Assembly (NCBI GenBank): GCA_026120185.1
Contig: JANUWF010001475.1
Coordinates: forward strand, 434,001-498,000
DNA length: 64,000 nucleotides
Direction: 5' to 3'
Origin: Voacanga thouarsii
Taxonomy: Eukaryota > Streptophyta > Magnoliopsida > Gentianales > Apocynaceae
The notes under the pieces are model-generated. The model was given only the letters and a program-made list of their open reading frames with translations. It had not been told where the DNA came from and searched no databases. Positions 24,243-36,535 of this stretch are shown piece after piece. Numbering within the stretch: the first letter of the stretch is position 1; each line of letters opens with the position of its first letter. The translations under genes and the position numbers were made by a program.

Positions 24243-27037
24243 TTAAATCTCATAAAGCATTCCAACCTGGATCATCATCTCCGGTGGAACTTGAAGTGCT
24301 GAAACTGAGGATCTGCAGTTCTTCTGAAGAAATCTGTACAAATAATCTATGGTGAAGCGAGCAAGCCATCTGCTTTCCTGATTTGCTTTAAGTATGGTCC
24401 GACCTATCACAAAAATAGTTTCGCTTTCTGCTGCTGAATTGATCTTTTCTTTTTCAGTTACAGTCTCTGCATGTCCTTCAAGGTTAGTCACCATTGCTGT
24501 GATGTAATCACCTTCTCCCATTTTTAGGGTGTCCTTGTATCCTAGCTGAACCAAACATCTATAAACCCCTTCAGGCCCCAACTTCCCTAGATTGTACCGT
24601 TCCTCTGGTAAGACAGTTCTGATAGGAAGAGTTCTAACAGCAACAATCACCATTATTTCTCGGACAGAATTTGTATGTTGGATGTAATGGCGAATAATTG
24701 GTGGAATGCCATTGATGAGGTCCGCAAAGAAGAAGCAAATTCCTGGTGTCCGGTAAACGTTACTACTTGATAGCATTTGGTTTAATTCGTTTAAGCTCAC
24801 ATTTCGTTCTACTTCATACATGCTCTTCTTACTCCTCCCATATGACCAAGACAGCATGGCTGTCGAAAAGATAGCTGAGATAGCAAATGGTACCCATCCT
24901 CCTTCTGGTATCTTGTTAAGTAAGGATGTCATGAAGATACCTTCTATGAATATGTAAGGCAGGAAGAAAGCTAGGATGAGAAGAATATTTGTGTTCCAGA
25001 CAACCAGCATGATTAGAGTCGTCATAAAAGTAGTTATCATCATCACCCAGATGACTACTACCCCTGCAGTTAATATTGGATTTTAGTCTATACTTCAATG
25101 TTGTATCCTTCGATGTCTAAATTGCAATAAAATATACTCCACCTTTAAATAGGGAAGCTTACCATAGGCATTTGCCAGTGCAACTCCACCTTTAAATCCT
25201 AGGACTAGACTAACACACAGAATCATAAGTATATAGTTGATTTCTGGGCAATAAACTTGTCCTTCATGCTTGGAGGAGGTGTGAATAACATTTACCCGGG
25301 GGAAGCATCCGAGAGCTAGGGATTGCTTTATGATAGAAAAGCATGCAGATATCATAGATTGGCTTGCAACAACAGCAGCTAGGGTAGAAATGATAAACAT
25401 TGGCCAGTATACAGGACCTGGAATAGAACTGTAGTAGGCGTTGCTGATATTCTCGGGGTATTTGATTAGATATGCCGTTTCGCCAGCATATGCCAAAATT
25501 AATGATGGATAGACAACGAAGGAGAAAGCCAACTGCATGAAGAAGCTATCATATCATGCCATTAACCAACTTTGTAACTAATAACTCCACCGGAATGGGA
25601 CGGTAGTTTTTAGTGGTTCTTTACCTGAATTGCTCTCTTGTTGAAGTGACCCAAATCAGCAAACATGGCCTCGGCTCCTGTTTCGAAATTTGTAATTTTC
25701 CTTTTTCCATTGTTTTGCTTTGAAATTCAAATTAGATTAATGGAATCTTCTGGGAATTGTAAATGGTTACCTGTTATACTTAAGAAGACTGCGCCAAGTA
25801 GATTCCAAGCGGTTTTTGCATTTCTTGAAAGGAGTAACACTACGTAGTGAGGGGATACACCTTTGAGAATGGTGGGATTATATTTCAGAATGTTGTAGAT
25901 TCCAATTGCAGCATTTGTTACAAACCAAAGTAGCATGATCGGAGAGAAGGAGAAGCTGACTTTGCTTGTTCCACAACGTTGGAAGAGAAAAAGGGCTACT
26001 AGAAGAACAACAGACATGAGGACAACATGGTCTGCAGCAGGAAAAACGGAAACTAACATCATTACTATGGTTTTTAGTATCTCTTTTTTTGAAATTTTAA
26101 TATAATAAACTTCAACCATTGAGTTACCTTGTGTTATTTTTGAGGAACAAGATTGAATTCCTTGAAGAGCTGAAACGACTGCATCAATGGAGAATTAGTA
26201 CTCTAATATTGGCGAGAATTTTAATCCGGTTCGAATAAAAGAGAATGACAAAGGAACCGTAATTGTACCACCTAGTGGCAGGAGTTAATGTCCCATCCCC
26301 GATGACCATGCAAGTACCAAGCAAAACAATAAAGATGATAAAAGTTTGTGCTTTAGTGCTTTTCTCAAGGAACTTCTTGGTCCTGGACCGGCTATAATAT
26401 CTCATGCCCTCATCAGAGGTTAACCTTGTGATTTGAATGGTAAACTTGCTCTGGAAATTTATGTGTTGACAGAGATATGAATATAGAGCAAAAGTACCAC
26501 CTTCTCCATGATCATTTGCATGGATAACGATGAATACGTATTTGATGAGAACTAGGAATGTTAAGGTCCAGAAGATTAGGCTAAATGTCCCCAAGAGATC
26601 TTCTTCTTTAAGGTTTGTCAAGCTAGTAGAAGAGAAAACGTTGACAGGAGAAGTTCCAAGATCTCCATATACAACCCCCAGTGATTGGTAAGCCAGCAGC
26701 AGTGTCTGCATGGTTGGATATTCCTGAAGAAATGAGATAAAAAGATTTAACTCTTCAACTAGCAAGCATCACCATCGAGAGAAAGAGATGAAGAACTGAA
26801 GAAGGAAGCAAAATGATTCCTATATGTCACCTTCTGTTTGTTTAAAGGACTCTGACATGCACAAGTGAAACTCATGGAGATGCTTCTGCCCACTGTAGCT
26901 ACGGCCTCTCCATTGTTTTGAAAGCTGACGTCAAGTCCAGTGTTTTGCTCTCGTATACCTCCATTTTCAGGATTATCGTTTAACCTGGAGCTGTTGCTGG
27001 TTTTGGTTGCTTTCATGGTGCTTTCAGCCAAGAACAT
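24243..27037 (-). CDS. KUP/HAK/KT potassium transporter, tandem copy A, probably damaged
   Basis: Seven exons: 27037-26831, 26723-26272, 26178-26128, 26031-25771, 25677-25625, 25532-25163 and 25063-24243. Most exon lengths equal those of copy B (51, 261+53=314, 370 and 821 nt), confirming the model. The family are 10-12-helix plasma-membrane K+/H+ symporters. Two lesions stand out. The signature GDIGTSPLY reads GDLGTSPVN, so the family's conserved Tyr is Asn97. Exon 2 has one extra G before its donor (ACTAGGTG|GTAC versus ACTAGTG|GTAA in copy B), so exons 2 and 3 cannot join in frame at the homologous donor. An in-frame alternative is a weak donor, G|GTTCCT, 14 bases further in, adding a few residues. 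Either a pseudogene or an altered transporter. HAK5-like clade is a guess. Confidence 0.92.
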
Positions 27038-27142
27038 ACAGTATGTACTGCGCCGGATAAACCTCTGCCTTGATTACTTGGCAAGATGGCACCATGGTGA
27101 GTGCATATTTATAGGCTGGAAAAACAGTTTTCTAACATACGA

Positions 27143-27276
27143 CGTATCTCGTTTGGACACATTATTTTTCATTTTTCTTTTGATAAATATTTTGGTGCAC
27201 ATTCCACGGTCGTATCTCGTTTGGACACATTATTTTTCATTTTTCTTTTGATAAATATTTTGGTGCACATTCCACG
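27143..27276. repeat. 68-bp period tandem duplication upstream of transporter A
   Basis: Two copies (27143-27208 and 27211-27276) of a 66-bp unit starting CGTATCTCGTTTGGACAC and ending ATTCCACG, with no difference that I can see. They are about 100 bp upstream of the copy A start codon, in its promoter or leader. Confidence 0.92.
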
Positions 27277-27399
27277 TAAATAAAGCACCAATAGAAAGCT
27301 ACACTTTATAGTATTTGTGGGAATACTTTTGGCCCAGTGGGATGACGCTGTGTACGGAGAGCAATATTGGACATTCCACGCCACCAACAAAACACTATA

Positions 27400-27736
27400 T
27401 GTTATGATATATTGTGAATTAGTGGAAGCTCCATCAATTATGAATTTTTATAGATGTCCATCATTTAGTGGAGACACTACTAATTAAGATTAGTAGATAA
27501 TGATGTATTCCGTGATGTATTCCACTTATGAGAGCTCTATACATAGAGCTATTTTCTAAACTTGGAATACACTATCATTTTGTGAAAGAAAAATTAATGA
27601 AAGAAAGATTAGAGAAAGAATTGTAAGAGAAAGAAAGATAGAAGTTTGAAGAGAAATTCTTGTGCAAAGAATAGTTAAAATTTTCCTAGTGTATAGTGTG
27701 TAGATTTTATTCTAATATTACCTTAATTTTATAACA
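27400..27736 (+). mobile_element. Solo LTR of the same copia family
   Basis: 337 bp starting TGTTATG and ending ATAACA, with a direct 5-bp duplication CTATA on each side (27395-27399 and 27737-27741). It is clearly related along its length to the LTRs at 3345 and 8208 but has many substitutions and small indels, so it is an older insertion that lost its interior by LTR-LTR recombination. It sits between the two transporter genes. Confidence 0.94.
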
Positions 27737-27741
27737 CTATA

Positions 27742-28230
27742 CGATTTATCGGAATGCTTTTAGTCTAGTGGGATGATACTGCTCACGGAGCGATATTGGA
27801 CATTCCACGTAAATAGAGTGCCAATAGAAAACTACCCTTTAAAAATTGTTTAATTTGTGGATGATATGATCGGAATACTTGGTCGATGGTGGCTTGGCGG
27901 CTGTGACTGAATTGGCACCATCTTTTCGCCTCCCGGTGACCTAAGAATTAGTACCGTGGCATACAGAATAAAATTCCACAGAAGATAACGCTGAGGCACT
28001 CGTCCATTTTTTGCTCCCCTGTAGCCGCTAAAAATTTGTAAACGTGTTTTCCAAGGATAACTAGTTAAAATGAAGCTGAGGCCTGAGGGTGTGACAACGT
28101 AAGAAGAGGGGGGTGGCTATTCGATTATGGGCTAATCCAAGTTCCCTATGATATATAGGTTACAGACAACACAGCCTGCGGAGAGCATTGGCCACCTACT
28201 TTGTTTAAAAGAGAAATGAAAAGAAAAGAA
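27742..28230. other. Intergenic spacer between transporter genes
   Basis: 27750-27840 (AGTGGGATGATACTGCTCACGGAG, then TTGGACATTCCACG) is a diverged repeat of 27310-27380, so the solo LTR landed between two copies of a local duplication. Nothing else is recognised. Confidence 0.6.
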
Positions 28231-28235
28231 ATCAT

Positions 28236-28646
28236 TGGACTAGCTGGAAACTAATCTGTGCTCAAAAGAGAGATGTAGAGAAGTTCATAATCTAGTTCTA
28301 AATCTCATACTGCATTCCAAAAAAGAAGAGAAAAGAAAGAAATTATTGGACTAGCTGAGAACTAGCTGGAAACTTAATCTGTGCACAAAAGAGAGATGTG
28401 GAGAAGTTCATAATCTAGTTCTAAATCTCATACTGCATTCCAAAAGAGAAGAGAAAAGAAAAGAAATCGTTGGACTAGCTGAGAACTAGCTGGAGACTTA
28501 ATCTGTGCTCAAAAGAGAGATGCAGAGAAGTTCATAAGCAAGTTTAAATCTCATAGAGATGTAGAGAGGTTCATAAGTTCTTAATATCATACTGCAAGAG
28601 AGATGTAGATTCATAATCTATTTTTAAATCTCATACTGCATTCCAA
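28236..28646. repeat. Repeats made of the transporter B 3' end
   Basis: A unit of about 120 bp containing GGACTAGCTG, AAAAGAGAGATG, AAGTTCATAATCTAGTTCT and AATCTCATACTGCATTCCAA occurs two full times (ending about 28320 and 28442), then in shortened forms up to the true gene end. AATCTCATACTGCATTCCAA is the minus-strand coding end of copy B (last residues GMQYEI plus stop), so coding and 3' UTR sequence has been tandemly multiplied. Confidence 0.85.
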
Positions 28647-31364
28647 CTTGCAGAAATCTTGCAGGAGGGATTTTAAGGGATGAAATGGCTGATCTGGAAT
28701 TCTTCTGAAAGAATCTGTATAGGTCATCAATCAAAATGTGTGAAAGCCATCCGTTGCTCTCCTTTGATTTTAGAATGGTGCGGCCTGCCACGAAGATGAC
28801 GCCTTTCTGCAATGCCTGCTCTAGTTTTCGTGCCTCTTCTTCAGTTTCTGAAATCTCACGAAGTTTTGCTACAATTGAAGTAACAACATCGTCTTCCTCC
28901 AGACTTTGTCGATCGTTATACCCAAACTGAATCAAACACCTGTAGACTCCATCAATTCCCAACTTCCCTACATCAAGGCGTTCCTCAGGGAGGACTGTTT
29001 TGATTGGTAACGTCCTTATCGTCACAATGATGGTGATTTCTCGGAGGGAGTTTGTGCTCTGAAGGTAATGACGAATGATTGGTGGGATTCCATTGACAAG
29101 GTCAGTGCAAAAGATGCAAATACCTTGTGGACGATAAACGCTATTGCTTGATAGCATGTCATCAAATTCACCTATGCTCAACTGCCTATCAGCATCAAAT
29201 GCAGCTTTGCGGCTCCTGCCCATGGTCCAGGATATCATGATTACCAAGCAGAAGCCTGAGATAGCAAAAGGCACCCAACCACCTTTTGGGATTTTGTTGA
29301 GCAAGGATGACACAAATGTACCCTCGACCAATATGATCGGAACGAAAAATGCAAGGATGAGCAGAAAGTTAGTATCCCAAATGACGAGCATCACCAATGC
29401 CACCAAACATGTAGTTATGACCATAACCCATACAACAGCCACACCTGCAATTCAAGGGGTGGAGCAAGATTTAAATTGGGAATATTAGTCCAAGGTGTAT
29501 GACAAAGAACAAAAGAGCAGTAGATAAAGATGCATTACCATAAGCATTCCCTATTTCAACACCTTCTTTGAATGTTAGGACAAGAGCAATGCAGATAACC
29601 ATGATGATATAGTTGACTTCTGGACAATAAATCTGTCCTTCGTGCTTGGAGGAAGTTTGCTTTATGTTAACCCTAGGAAAGCAACCCAGAGAAAGAGACT
29701 GCTTAACAATAGAAAACGTTGCAGATATCATGGCCTGACTAGCAACAATGGCAGCCAAGGTGGCTATGATGAACATTGGCCAGTAAACGGGCTTTGGAAT
29801 GGAACTATAGAAAGTTGATGACATCTTGTCGGGATACTTGGTTAAGTAGGCCACTTCCCCAGCATAGCACAGAACCAACGACGGGTAAACAAATGAAGTA
29901 AAAGCCAACTACACAAGCATAATTTTAGGGAATCAGATTTTATTAGCCAGAAAACATCAATCACGGAACGGAATTTCCACTTGGTTGGAATCAATTAACC
30001 TGAATCGCCCTCTTGTTGAAGTGGCCTAAATCAGCAAACATAGCTTCAGCCCCTGTAGTACATAAGAATACTGCACCTAAGAGCTCCCAACCTTTTGTGC
30101 CCTGTCTCATGAAGAACTTAATAATGTAGTGAGGTGACAAAGCTCTGAGGACAGTTGGATTGTAAGTGGCTATATTGTAAACACCGATCATGGCATTTGA
30201 AATAAACCACAGACACATGATTGGGGAGAAGGAGAATCCAACTGTGCTAGTGCCACATCTTTGGAAAAGAAAAAGAGCCACAAGTAGGACAACTGACATG
30301 AACACAATGTAACCTGAAGAAAAATGGTTCATGGGACGGGTTTGGTTATAAAACCGAGTAAGCATTTGATAGTGTTGATAAAGTTTGTCTTTATTTACAT
30401 AACGCTAGTGTCATAGAAGTTTACCTGTTGTTATCTTTGGGGAAAGTGATTGGATCCCAGCAACAGCTGACAGAACTGGAACAAAACATCATTTCTGAAT
30501 AAGAATTTCTCCACGTTTAGACACAGAAGATTGGAAGGAAACAGTAAGATACTATCACAAATTGAGCACAGCAACTGATTACCACTAGTGGCAGGTGTTA
30601 GAGCACCATCGCCAATTACCATAGAAGTTCCTAGCAGCACAACAAACGTCAAGAGATTTTGAGCCGTTTCACTTTTCTCAATAAAACTCTTAGCCTTGGA
30701 TTTCATGGCACTCCCTTGGGTATAATATCTCATGTTTGCATCAGATTCCAGTCTCGTACTCTGAATGGTTAATTTACTTTTGAAATTGATATGCCTGCAC
30801 AAGTACGAATACAAAGCAAATGTACCCCCTTCACCATGATCGTCAGCTCGAAGCACAATGAAGACGTATTTGATCAAGGGGATTATAGTCAAAGTCCAAA
30901 AGATTAGACTAAGGATCCCAAGAAGATCATCTTCTTCAGGACTCTTCTTTAGGTCAACAATAGATGCCAAAACATAAAGAGGCGAAGTTCCAATGTCTCC
31001 ATATACGACTCCAAGAGATTGATAAGCCAACACCAATGTTTGCATCAGATTGTACTCCTAGAAAAATTTAGAAAACATCAAAAAAATTGACAGAAAAATT
31101 TTTACTTCATCAGTCATTTATTTTTCTAACATCTGGTTCTAGGCAAAAGCACTTGTCCTAGTTATTCCATCTCCTGATAAATCAAAGACAAAAAATGAAA
31201 TGACTAACCTTTCTTCCCTGAAGCGAAGGCCTATATTTTTGTGTGAAAATCATGTCACCAGCGGGAACCACTTGAACTTTTGCGTTATCCGTCCGCTGGC
31301 CACTTTCAGGATCTGCTTCTTCAATGGAATCCGTGACTACATCTTCTTCTCTCTTGGAAGCCAT
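28624..31364 (-). CDS. KUP/HAK/KT potassium transporter, tandem copy B, intact
   Basis: Six exons: 31364-31209, 31057-30583, 30475-30425, 30313-30000, 29908-29539 and 29444-28624. All GT..AG introns keep phase, giving 728 residues (2,187 nt). The hydrophilic N-terminus precedes the motif GDIGTSPLY (72-80), which carries the Asp and Tyr implicated in K+ coordination in this family. Family blocks follow: ANDxGEGG-type ([17 protein letters not shown]), [45 protein letters not shown], and the cytosolic tail ending GMQYEI. It is a plasma-membrane or endomembrane K+ transporter, possibly high-affinity HAK5-like. The start chosen is the ATG right after a TTTCAG, suggesting an intron in the leader. 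Copy B lacks one intron that copy A has. Confidence 0.96.
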
Positions 31365-31565
31365 GGCTGAAATACACAAATGCCACAATTGAGAAATATT
31401 ACACCCCAGAAGGCTGTCCCGGCGGCACTGGCTTTGTGTTTCTACTCCCTAGAGACAAAAACACTAACATTTTCAAGAACAGAATGGTTTATGTAATGAA
31501 ATGTTTGCCCGTTCCAGGAATAGCGGGACAGAACAAATCCTAGACCATATCCTGTTCCGTGTCCA

Positions 31566-32160
31566 CCACTCCATTTGCTGGTTTCCAATAAATAAGGCAC
31601 ACCAAAACAAAAAAGGGTTTCAACATTTTTTTTAATAGTTTACAAATATGGTCTGCTTATCATTACCTATATATATGTGTGTGTGTAATTTTCACCATGA
31701 ATGTTTTAAAACAGTGCTCCCTTTTTCAATATATATATTTTTGTTAAATATAATTTTACTATTGCCCCTCCCTTAAAAGAGAACAACCTTGGCATATAAT
31801 ACTGCTTATCATATGTATCAAAGATTTATTTGAAACTATCGAATAAAATACTATATATATTAAAAGTATTTTTGAACGAGTATTAATATTATTATTTTCG
31901 TCCAACCAAAAGTTGAATGAAAATATTAGATCGATTTTTGTTACTAAAAAATAAAAATTCTTTTTAAATAATTTTTTAAAAGAAAACAAAAAATAATTGA
32001 GATTTTACGGATGTTAATTTATAATGCTACAATAAACTAAAAGTGAGCAAAAGGGTCGTGCCCACGAGTGGAGATCGAAAATGAAAAAATATGTGTATAG
32101 GTATGATGTTGATTGTGCAAGTGCAAGTTTCCTGAACTCATATTACTATGCTGATCACGT
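31566..32160. repeat. Upstream region of transporter B, duplicated at 35.7-38.4 kb
   Basis: Three blocks here recur in the same order further right: 31566-31810 (CACTCCATTTGCTGGTTTCC, AAGAGAACAACCTTGGCAT) with 35735-35985; 31820-32015 (TATATATTAAAAGTATTTTTGA, GAGATTTTACGGAT) with 37515-37720; 32035-32145 (AACTAAAAGTGAGCAAAAG, GTGTATAGGTA) with 38310-38410. Similarity looks to be around 85-90 percent by eye. Confidence 0.85.
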
Positions 32161-32870
32161 TTTGCTCTATTGTCGTTAATTACCTATACCACCCAAGCTA
32201 ACATCTCAATGAACTTTCTTCTATCTAAATGAGGTGATACCCCAACGAGGTGGCGTGCAAGAGAGAGCAGGAGCTTTTTGAGCAAGGTTTATAGGGGTTT
32301 TTGTTTAGGAATTTTTTACTGACTTCTGCAACTATAGTGGGAATTGGGTTTAATGAGTTTTGGTGTTACTAATTAGAAGATAGTGGGGATTGGGTCTGAC
32401 AGAACTGGGTGGAGAAGAACAGAAGACGTAGCTAGTGAGATTTTCTTAAAATAAATTTAGTTGTGAAAGGGGAAAATGGTAAGAACAAAGAAGGAGAATA
32501 GTACTTAACATTAGGTTAACAATGTTTGTGAAGTAATTATTTTTAATAATTAAGTACTAAAAAGAAAAATATTAAAAGGAATTTATATCAAGATTGTTAT
32601 AAAAAATGTCACATAGAATATCACAAAAAATTAAGCCAATAAAGACGTTACAGTTAATAAAAATTCTCAACTTAAACCTATAAACCCTCATAGCATCACA
32701 AATTGTACGTAAGGCTTTCTTTTCAATTATGAAAACTGAGATTTAGACCATTGTAAGCAAGTACTGTGGATGTAGAGCTTTTCAAGTCTTGGGGGACGTT
32801 CATGCGAGAATACATGCATGAAAATGTCTTATGTGGCTAAAAAGAATAAAAAACTGAGAACGAAAAGAAC
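32161..32870. other. Intergenic
   Basis: No gene or clear element is recognised. Confidence 0.5.
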
Positions 32871-32879
32871 AGCAAGAGA

Positions 32880-33110
32880 AGGAGAAGAGGAAGACCTGAT
32901 GAACCCTCCACTGCTGGTGCTGTCCCTGTCCTTCAAGAGGAGGAGAAGAGGTAGACCTGATGAACCCTCCACTGCTGTCCTTGTCCTTGTTGTTGATGGA
33001 GAGAGAGAGAACAACAAGAGGAGGAGAAGAGGTAGACCTGATGAACCCTCCACGGCTGGTGCTGTCCTTGTCCTTGTTGTTGATGCAGAGAGAGAGAGAG
33101 AGAGACGGGA
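32880..33110. repeat. Minisatellite with open frames on both strands
   Basis: Three copies of a unit containing GAGAAGAGGTAGACCTGATG and AACCCTCCACTGCTG, starting near 32881, 32937 and 33019 (spacings about 56 and 82 bp), followed by a (GA)n run. Because of the composition, the plus strand reads RRRRGRPDEPSTA repeats and the minus strand reads EGSSGLPLLLLL repeats. I consider these by-products, not a proven gene. A weaker repeat pair (GGAAATTTCTA blocks) follows at 33175-33410. Confidence 0.8.
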
Positions 33111-33409
33111 AGACCAAAAGACTCAGATGGTAAATTTGTAACAGCAAATGTTGATGGTAGATTGAAGCTTCCCCGGAAATTTCTATCTGGGCAGTAACAA
33201 TAACTCCTTACGCGGAAATTTAATACTTTGTACGCGGAGATGAACAAATATGAAGCCTCTCCCCCCTTTTGGCTATGCAAGGTAATTAAATTTTTACTTA
33301 AAAGTAAATATGGATGGTGTCCCTTGGAAATTTCTACCCCGGACGGTGATAATAATCTCCCTATGAATACGGACCCTTCCCCCTTTTGCCCATGCCAACT
33401 AATTCAATT

Positions 33410-34990
33410 GTTTGCAAACTTGTTACTATCAAATTACCATCAAAATGAAAATATATTTTTTTTTTAAAATGGAAACAAAAAAGTTGAAAATAGAAAATAT
33501 CAGAATCTAAAACATTGAAAAAAAAAAATCAAGTGTACGTATGGAATGGGATAAATAATTCAATGAATGAATTTTGTAATTTTTTTTAATTTTTATATAC
33601 TACATCCGTTTCATAATATAAGTTTTGGATTTGAAAGCTTTTTCACAATATAGATCGTTTTACAAAGTTCTATAAATATTTTTTTTTTCAATTCTATCCC
33701 TCCCTACAATCTTTCTTTTTGTACTAATTATGACTCAACTTTATCTAATTACCAAAATAGATAAATACTTAATTAGGGGTATTTTTAAAATTATATAGAA
33801 TTTAAAACTCTTAATTCTTATACATAAATTTAAAATTATTTATATTATGAAATGAAGGTAATATATTTTATTAAAAATCGTTTATTTTAAGAAACACCAA
33901 AACTCCTTTTCATTTGGGCCTTTTTTCCTTTGAGTCACGTGGGGAAACTTTCTTTCCATGGAGGAAGCTGCGTTCGAATCTATTAAGATTTGTTTCCACT
34001 GAAATTACTGGATCAAGCCTGTCTAGGCCTGTGTCTTAAAAAATGAAAATGGGCTGTTACTTTAGTCATTGACTTTGAGACAATGGTAAAACTACGGGAC
34101 TGAGGATTCAAAATAGTGGGCTTCACCTCCTAATTTCTCTTCCCCATTGGGCCAATCGGTCCTCTCCACTCTTCATGACCTCATCCATAACTGTGGGCTT
34201 TGATTATATATATTTTTTTTTTAAAAACGGCGAAAGTAGTGGTGGTCCAAGTCCCATCTGCATCATTAAAGTTTAATTATAGACACTTGAGTATGATTAT
34301 TTAGATGGCAAATAGGGAAAAAAATGTCCCAATTGTGGCTGGGAGTCTCTTCATACAAGTTATCAAACTAGTACAAATATTTCATGTTTGAATAATTAAG
34401 TAAACGGTGGTCGTCAACCCATTTATTTCGTTTGTTATAAAGTAAGACATATAGATAAAATTAAATATAATCTAAATTATTTAAAGTTAAAAAATTTGAA
34501 AAAATCAATCAAATTATATAAATTAAAACTAATAAATATCGTAGTCATAAATAATAAATAATAATCATCTCTAATATTTAATCTTATAAATCTTATCTTA
34601 AAAATCTAAACAAAGTATTGCAATAAAGATTATTCAAAAAAATTTTGATATTAGAACATTTGTTGAAGAATAAAAAGGCGCTAATTATCTAATGATATTA
34701 ACCAATGGCATATCATGTATTTAAAGGATTAGACCAGTTTACCAATTACTAATATTATTATTACACTAAATAATAATTAATTAAGAATGATTCATTTACT
34801 ATATATCAAGCAAATAACCACATTAACATCATTTATTTCTTTAAGATGTCTCATATAATTAAACAAAATAGACACACAAACAATTTAATTAATTCATATA
34901 ATAAAATTTAATTCAATTAATTCATGTAAAAAATTAAATTATATAATTTTCTATAGTAAAATTTGTAGGGTATTACAAAAAGTATTAAAT
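33410..34990. other. Intergenic, AT-rich
   Basis: Contains the MITE at 33600-33860. Otherwise no gene or recognisable element. Confidence 0.5.
33600..33860. mobile_element. Mariner-type MITE
   Basis: Opens CTACATCCGTTTCATAATATA after TA, and closes TATTATGAAATGAAGGTAATA, inverted. About 260 bp. Confidence 0.7.
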
Positions 34991-34994
34991 ATAA

Positions 34995-35190
34995 ATATTA
35001 AAAAAAGTTAAACGGGTTCGCGGGTTGAAACGGGTTAAAACGAGTTGAACCCGTTTATGACCTAGTACACGTTTAAAGTTAAACGGGTCGACTTGTTTCG
35101 ACCCGAACCCGCGAAACCCCGACCCTAACCCGGTATAACCGTGTCGTGTTCGTGTCGTGTTGGCGTGTCGTGTTCAATATTGCCGCCCCT
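34995..35190. mobile_element. Fragment of a GC-rich hAT-like non-autonomous element
   Basis: GC-rich, full of GGGTT/ACCCG words (AAACGGGTTCGCGGGTTGAA, CGTGTCGTGTTCGTGTCGTG), ending in TTGCCGCCCCTAC. Plants carry many elements with TAGGGGCGGCAA-like termini and this internal composition. Only the right end is seen; no matching left terminus was found. Confidence 0.45.
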
Positions 35191-35359
35191 ACTGCTCTGC
35201 TACTTTACCTCTTCAAGCTTCTAGAATCCAAGCTCCAGAACTCACTCAGAGATCATTTCACTGTCTTTGTTATGAGAATCCATCAATTTATATATAAAGG
35301 GAGATCTTCAACTTTATAGTCTTTATATTTCATGATATGAAACACCTTTCTATGAGATA

Positions 35360-35634
35360 CTACCTCCGTCCTAACAAAATTGACCTACTTACTATTTTGA
35401 ATTGCCCCAAATAATTTGACACTTTCTTTAAAAGAAAAGTTTTTATTATACAATTTATTATAAAATAATCAATATATATTATTTTTATATATTTAGATTT
35501 GACATAAAGTATTATGAAACCCACATATTTCTTATTTATATTATATTATATTATATTATTATATTCTAATTTTTACTTTTATATAAAATATCATGTCAAA
35601 TTAATCACTATTAATTTTAGTAGGACGGAGGAAG
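35360..35634. mobile_element. Mariner-type MITE
   Basis: CTACCTCCGTCCTAACAAAAT at the left and TTTAGTAGGACGGAGGAAG at the right are inverted, with TA on both sides. 275 bp. Confidence 0.82.
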
Positions 35635-36230
35635 TATTAGATTTTGACTTCAAGCCACATACTTTTCTTACAAGTACAAATCATATATATCAAAAAATGG
35701 CAACCTTTTTTTTAATAGCCTTTTGGTCCATGTCTACCACTCCATTTGCTGGTTTCCAATAAATAAGGCACACCAAAACAAAAAGGGTTTCAACAATTTT
35801 TTTTTAATATTTTAGAAATATGATCTGCATATCATTACCTGTATGTGTGTGTGTGTGTGATTTTCAACATAAATGTTATAAAGCATTGCTCCCTTCTTCA
35901 ACATAGATTTTTTTTTTTTTTGTTACATATAATTTTACTATTGCCCCTCCCTTAAAAGAGAACAACCTTGGCATAATAGTGCTTAAGCAACGCTCTAAAC
36001 TTTTTTTTAATACATTATTTTATTATACTAATAAAATTATTTCAAAAAGATTTATGTAAAAGAATATAATAATGTGAAGATTTGTAATCTGTTATAAGTA
36101 ATTGAAGTTTCTCGTAAATAGTAAGGTGAAGGTATTTACATATTCCCATTGAGAAGGAAAGAATACAATTATTTTTTAATTAAATAAGTTAATTATGAAA
36201 TAATTAGGTACTGTAAAATTTAACAGTGTA

Positions 36231-36535
36231 CTCTCTCCGTTTCATAATACTTATTCATAAAACTTTTTTATTTTGTTTCAAAATACTTATTTATGTACAT
36301 ATTTCTACAACTAATGATTAGTTTTTTACTATTATACCCCTATTTACTCTAAGTCAACTACATAACTTTTCAAAACTCTTCTTTCTTCTTACTTCTTGGG
36401 AATTTTCACTAATCAATAGTTATAATGTTTTTAATATGGGAAGAATAAGAACTTTATCTAAATTATTGTATTATTTTTAACACCCTTAATCTGTGTAAAA
36501 AGTTTCAGTGAACAAGTATTTTGAAACAGAATGAG
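36231..36535. mobile_element. Mariner-type MITE, same family as the 40.4-kb mariner
   Basis: CTCTCTCCGTTTCATAATACTTATTCAT to AAGTATTTTGAAACAGAATGAG, flanked by TA. The end region shared with the full mariner (TTCATGAA.CTT and AAGTATTTTGAAAC) makes it a likely deletion derivative. Confidence 0.82.

Noticed and set aside
32818..33141. Arginine-rich repeat protein gene
   Set aside because: Explained by a minisatellite plus a (GA)n run; both strands are open over the same repeats.
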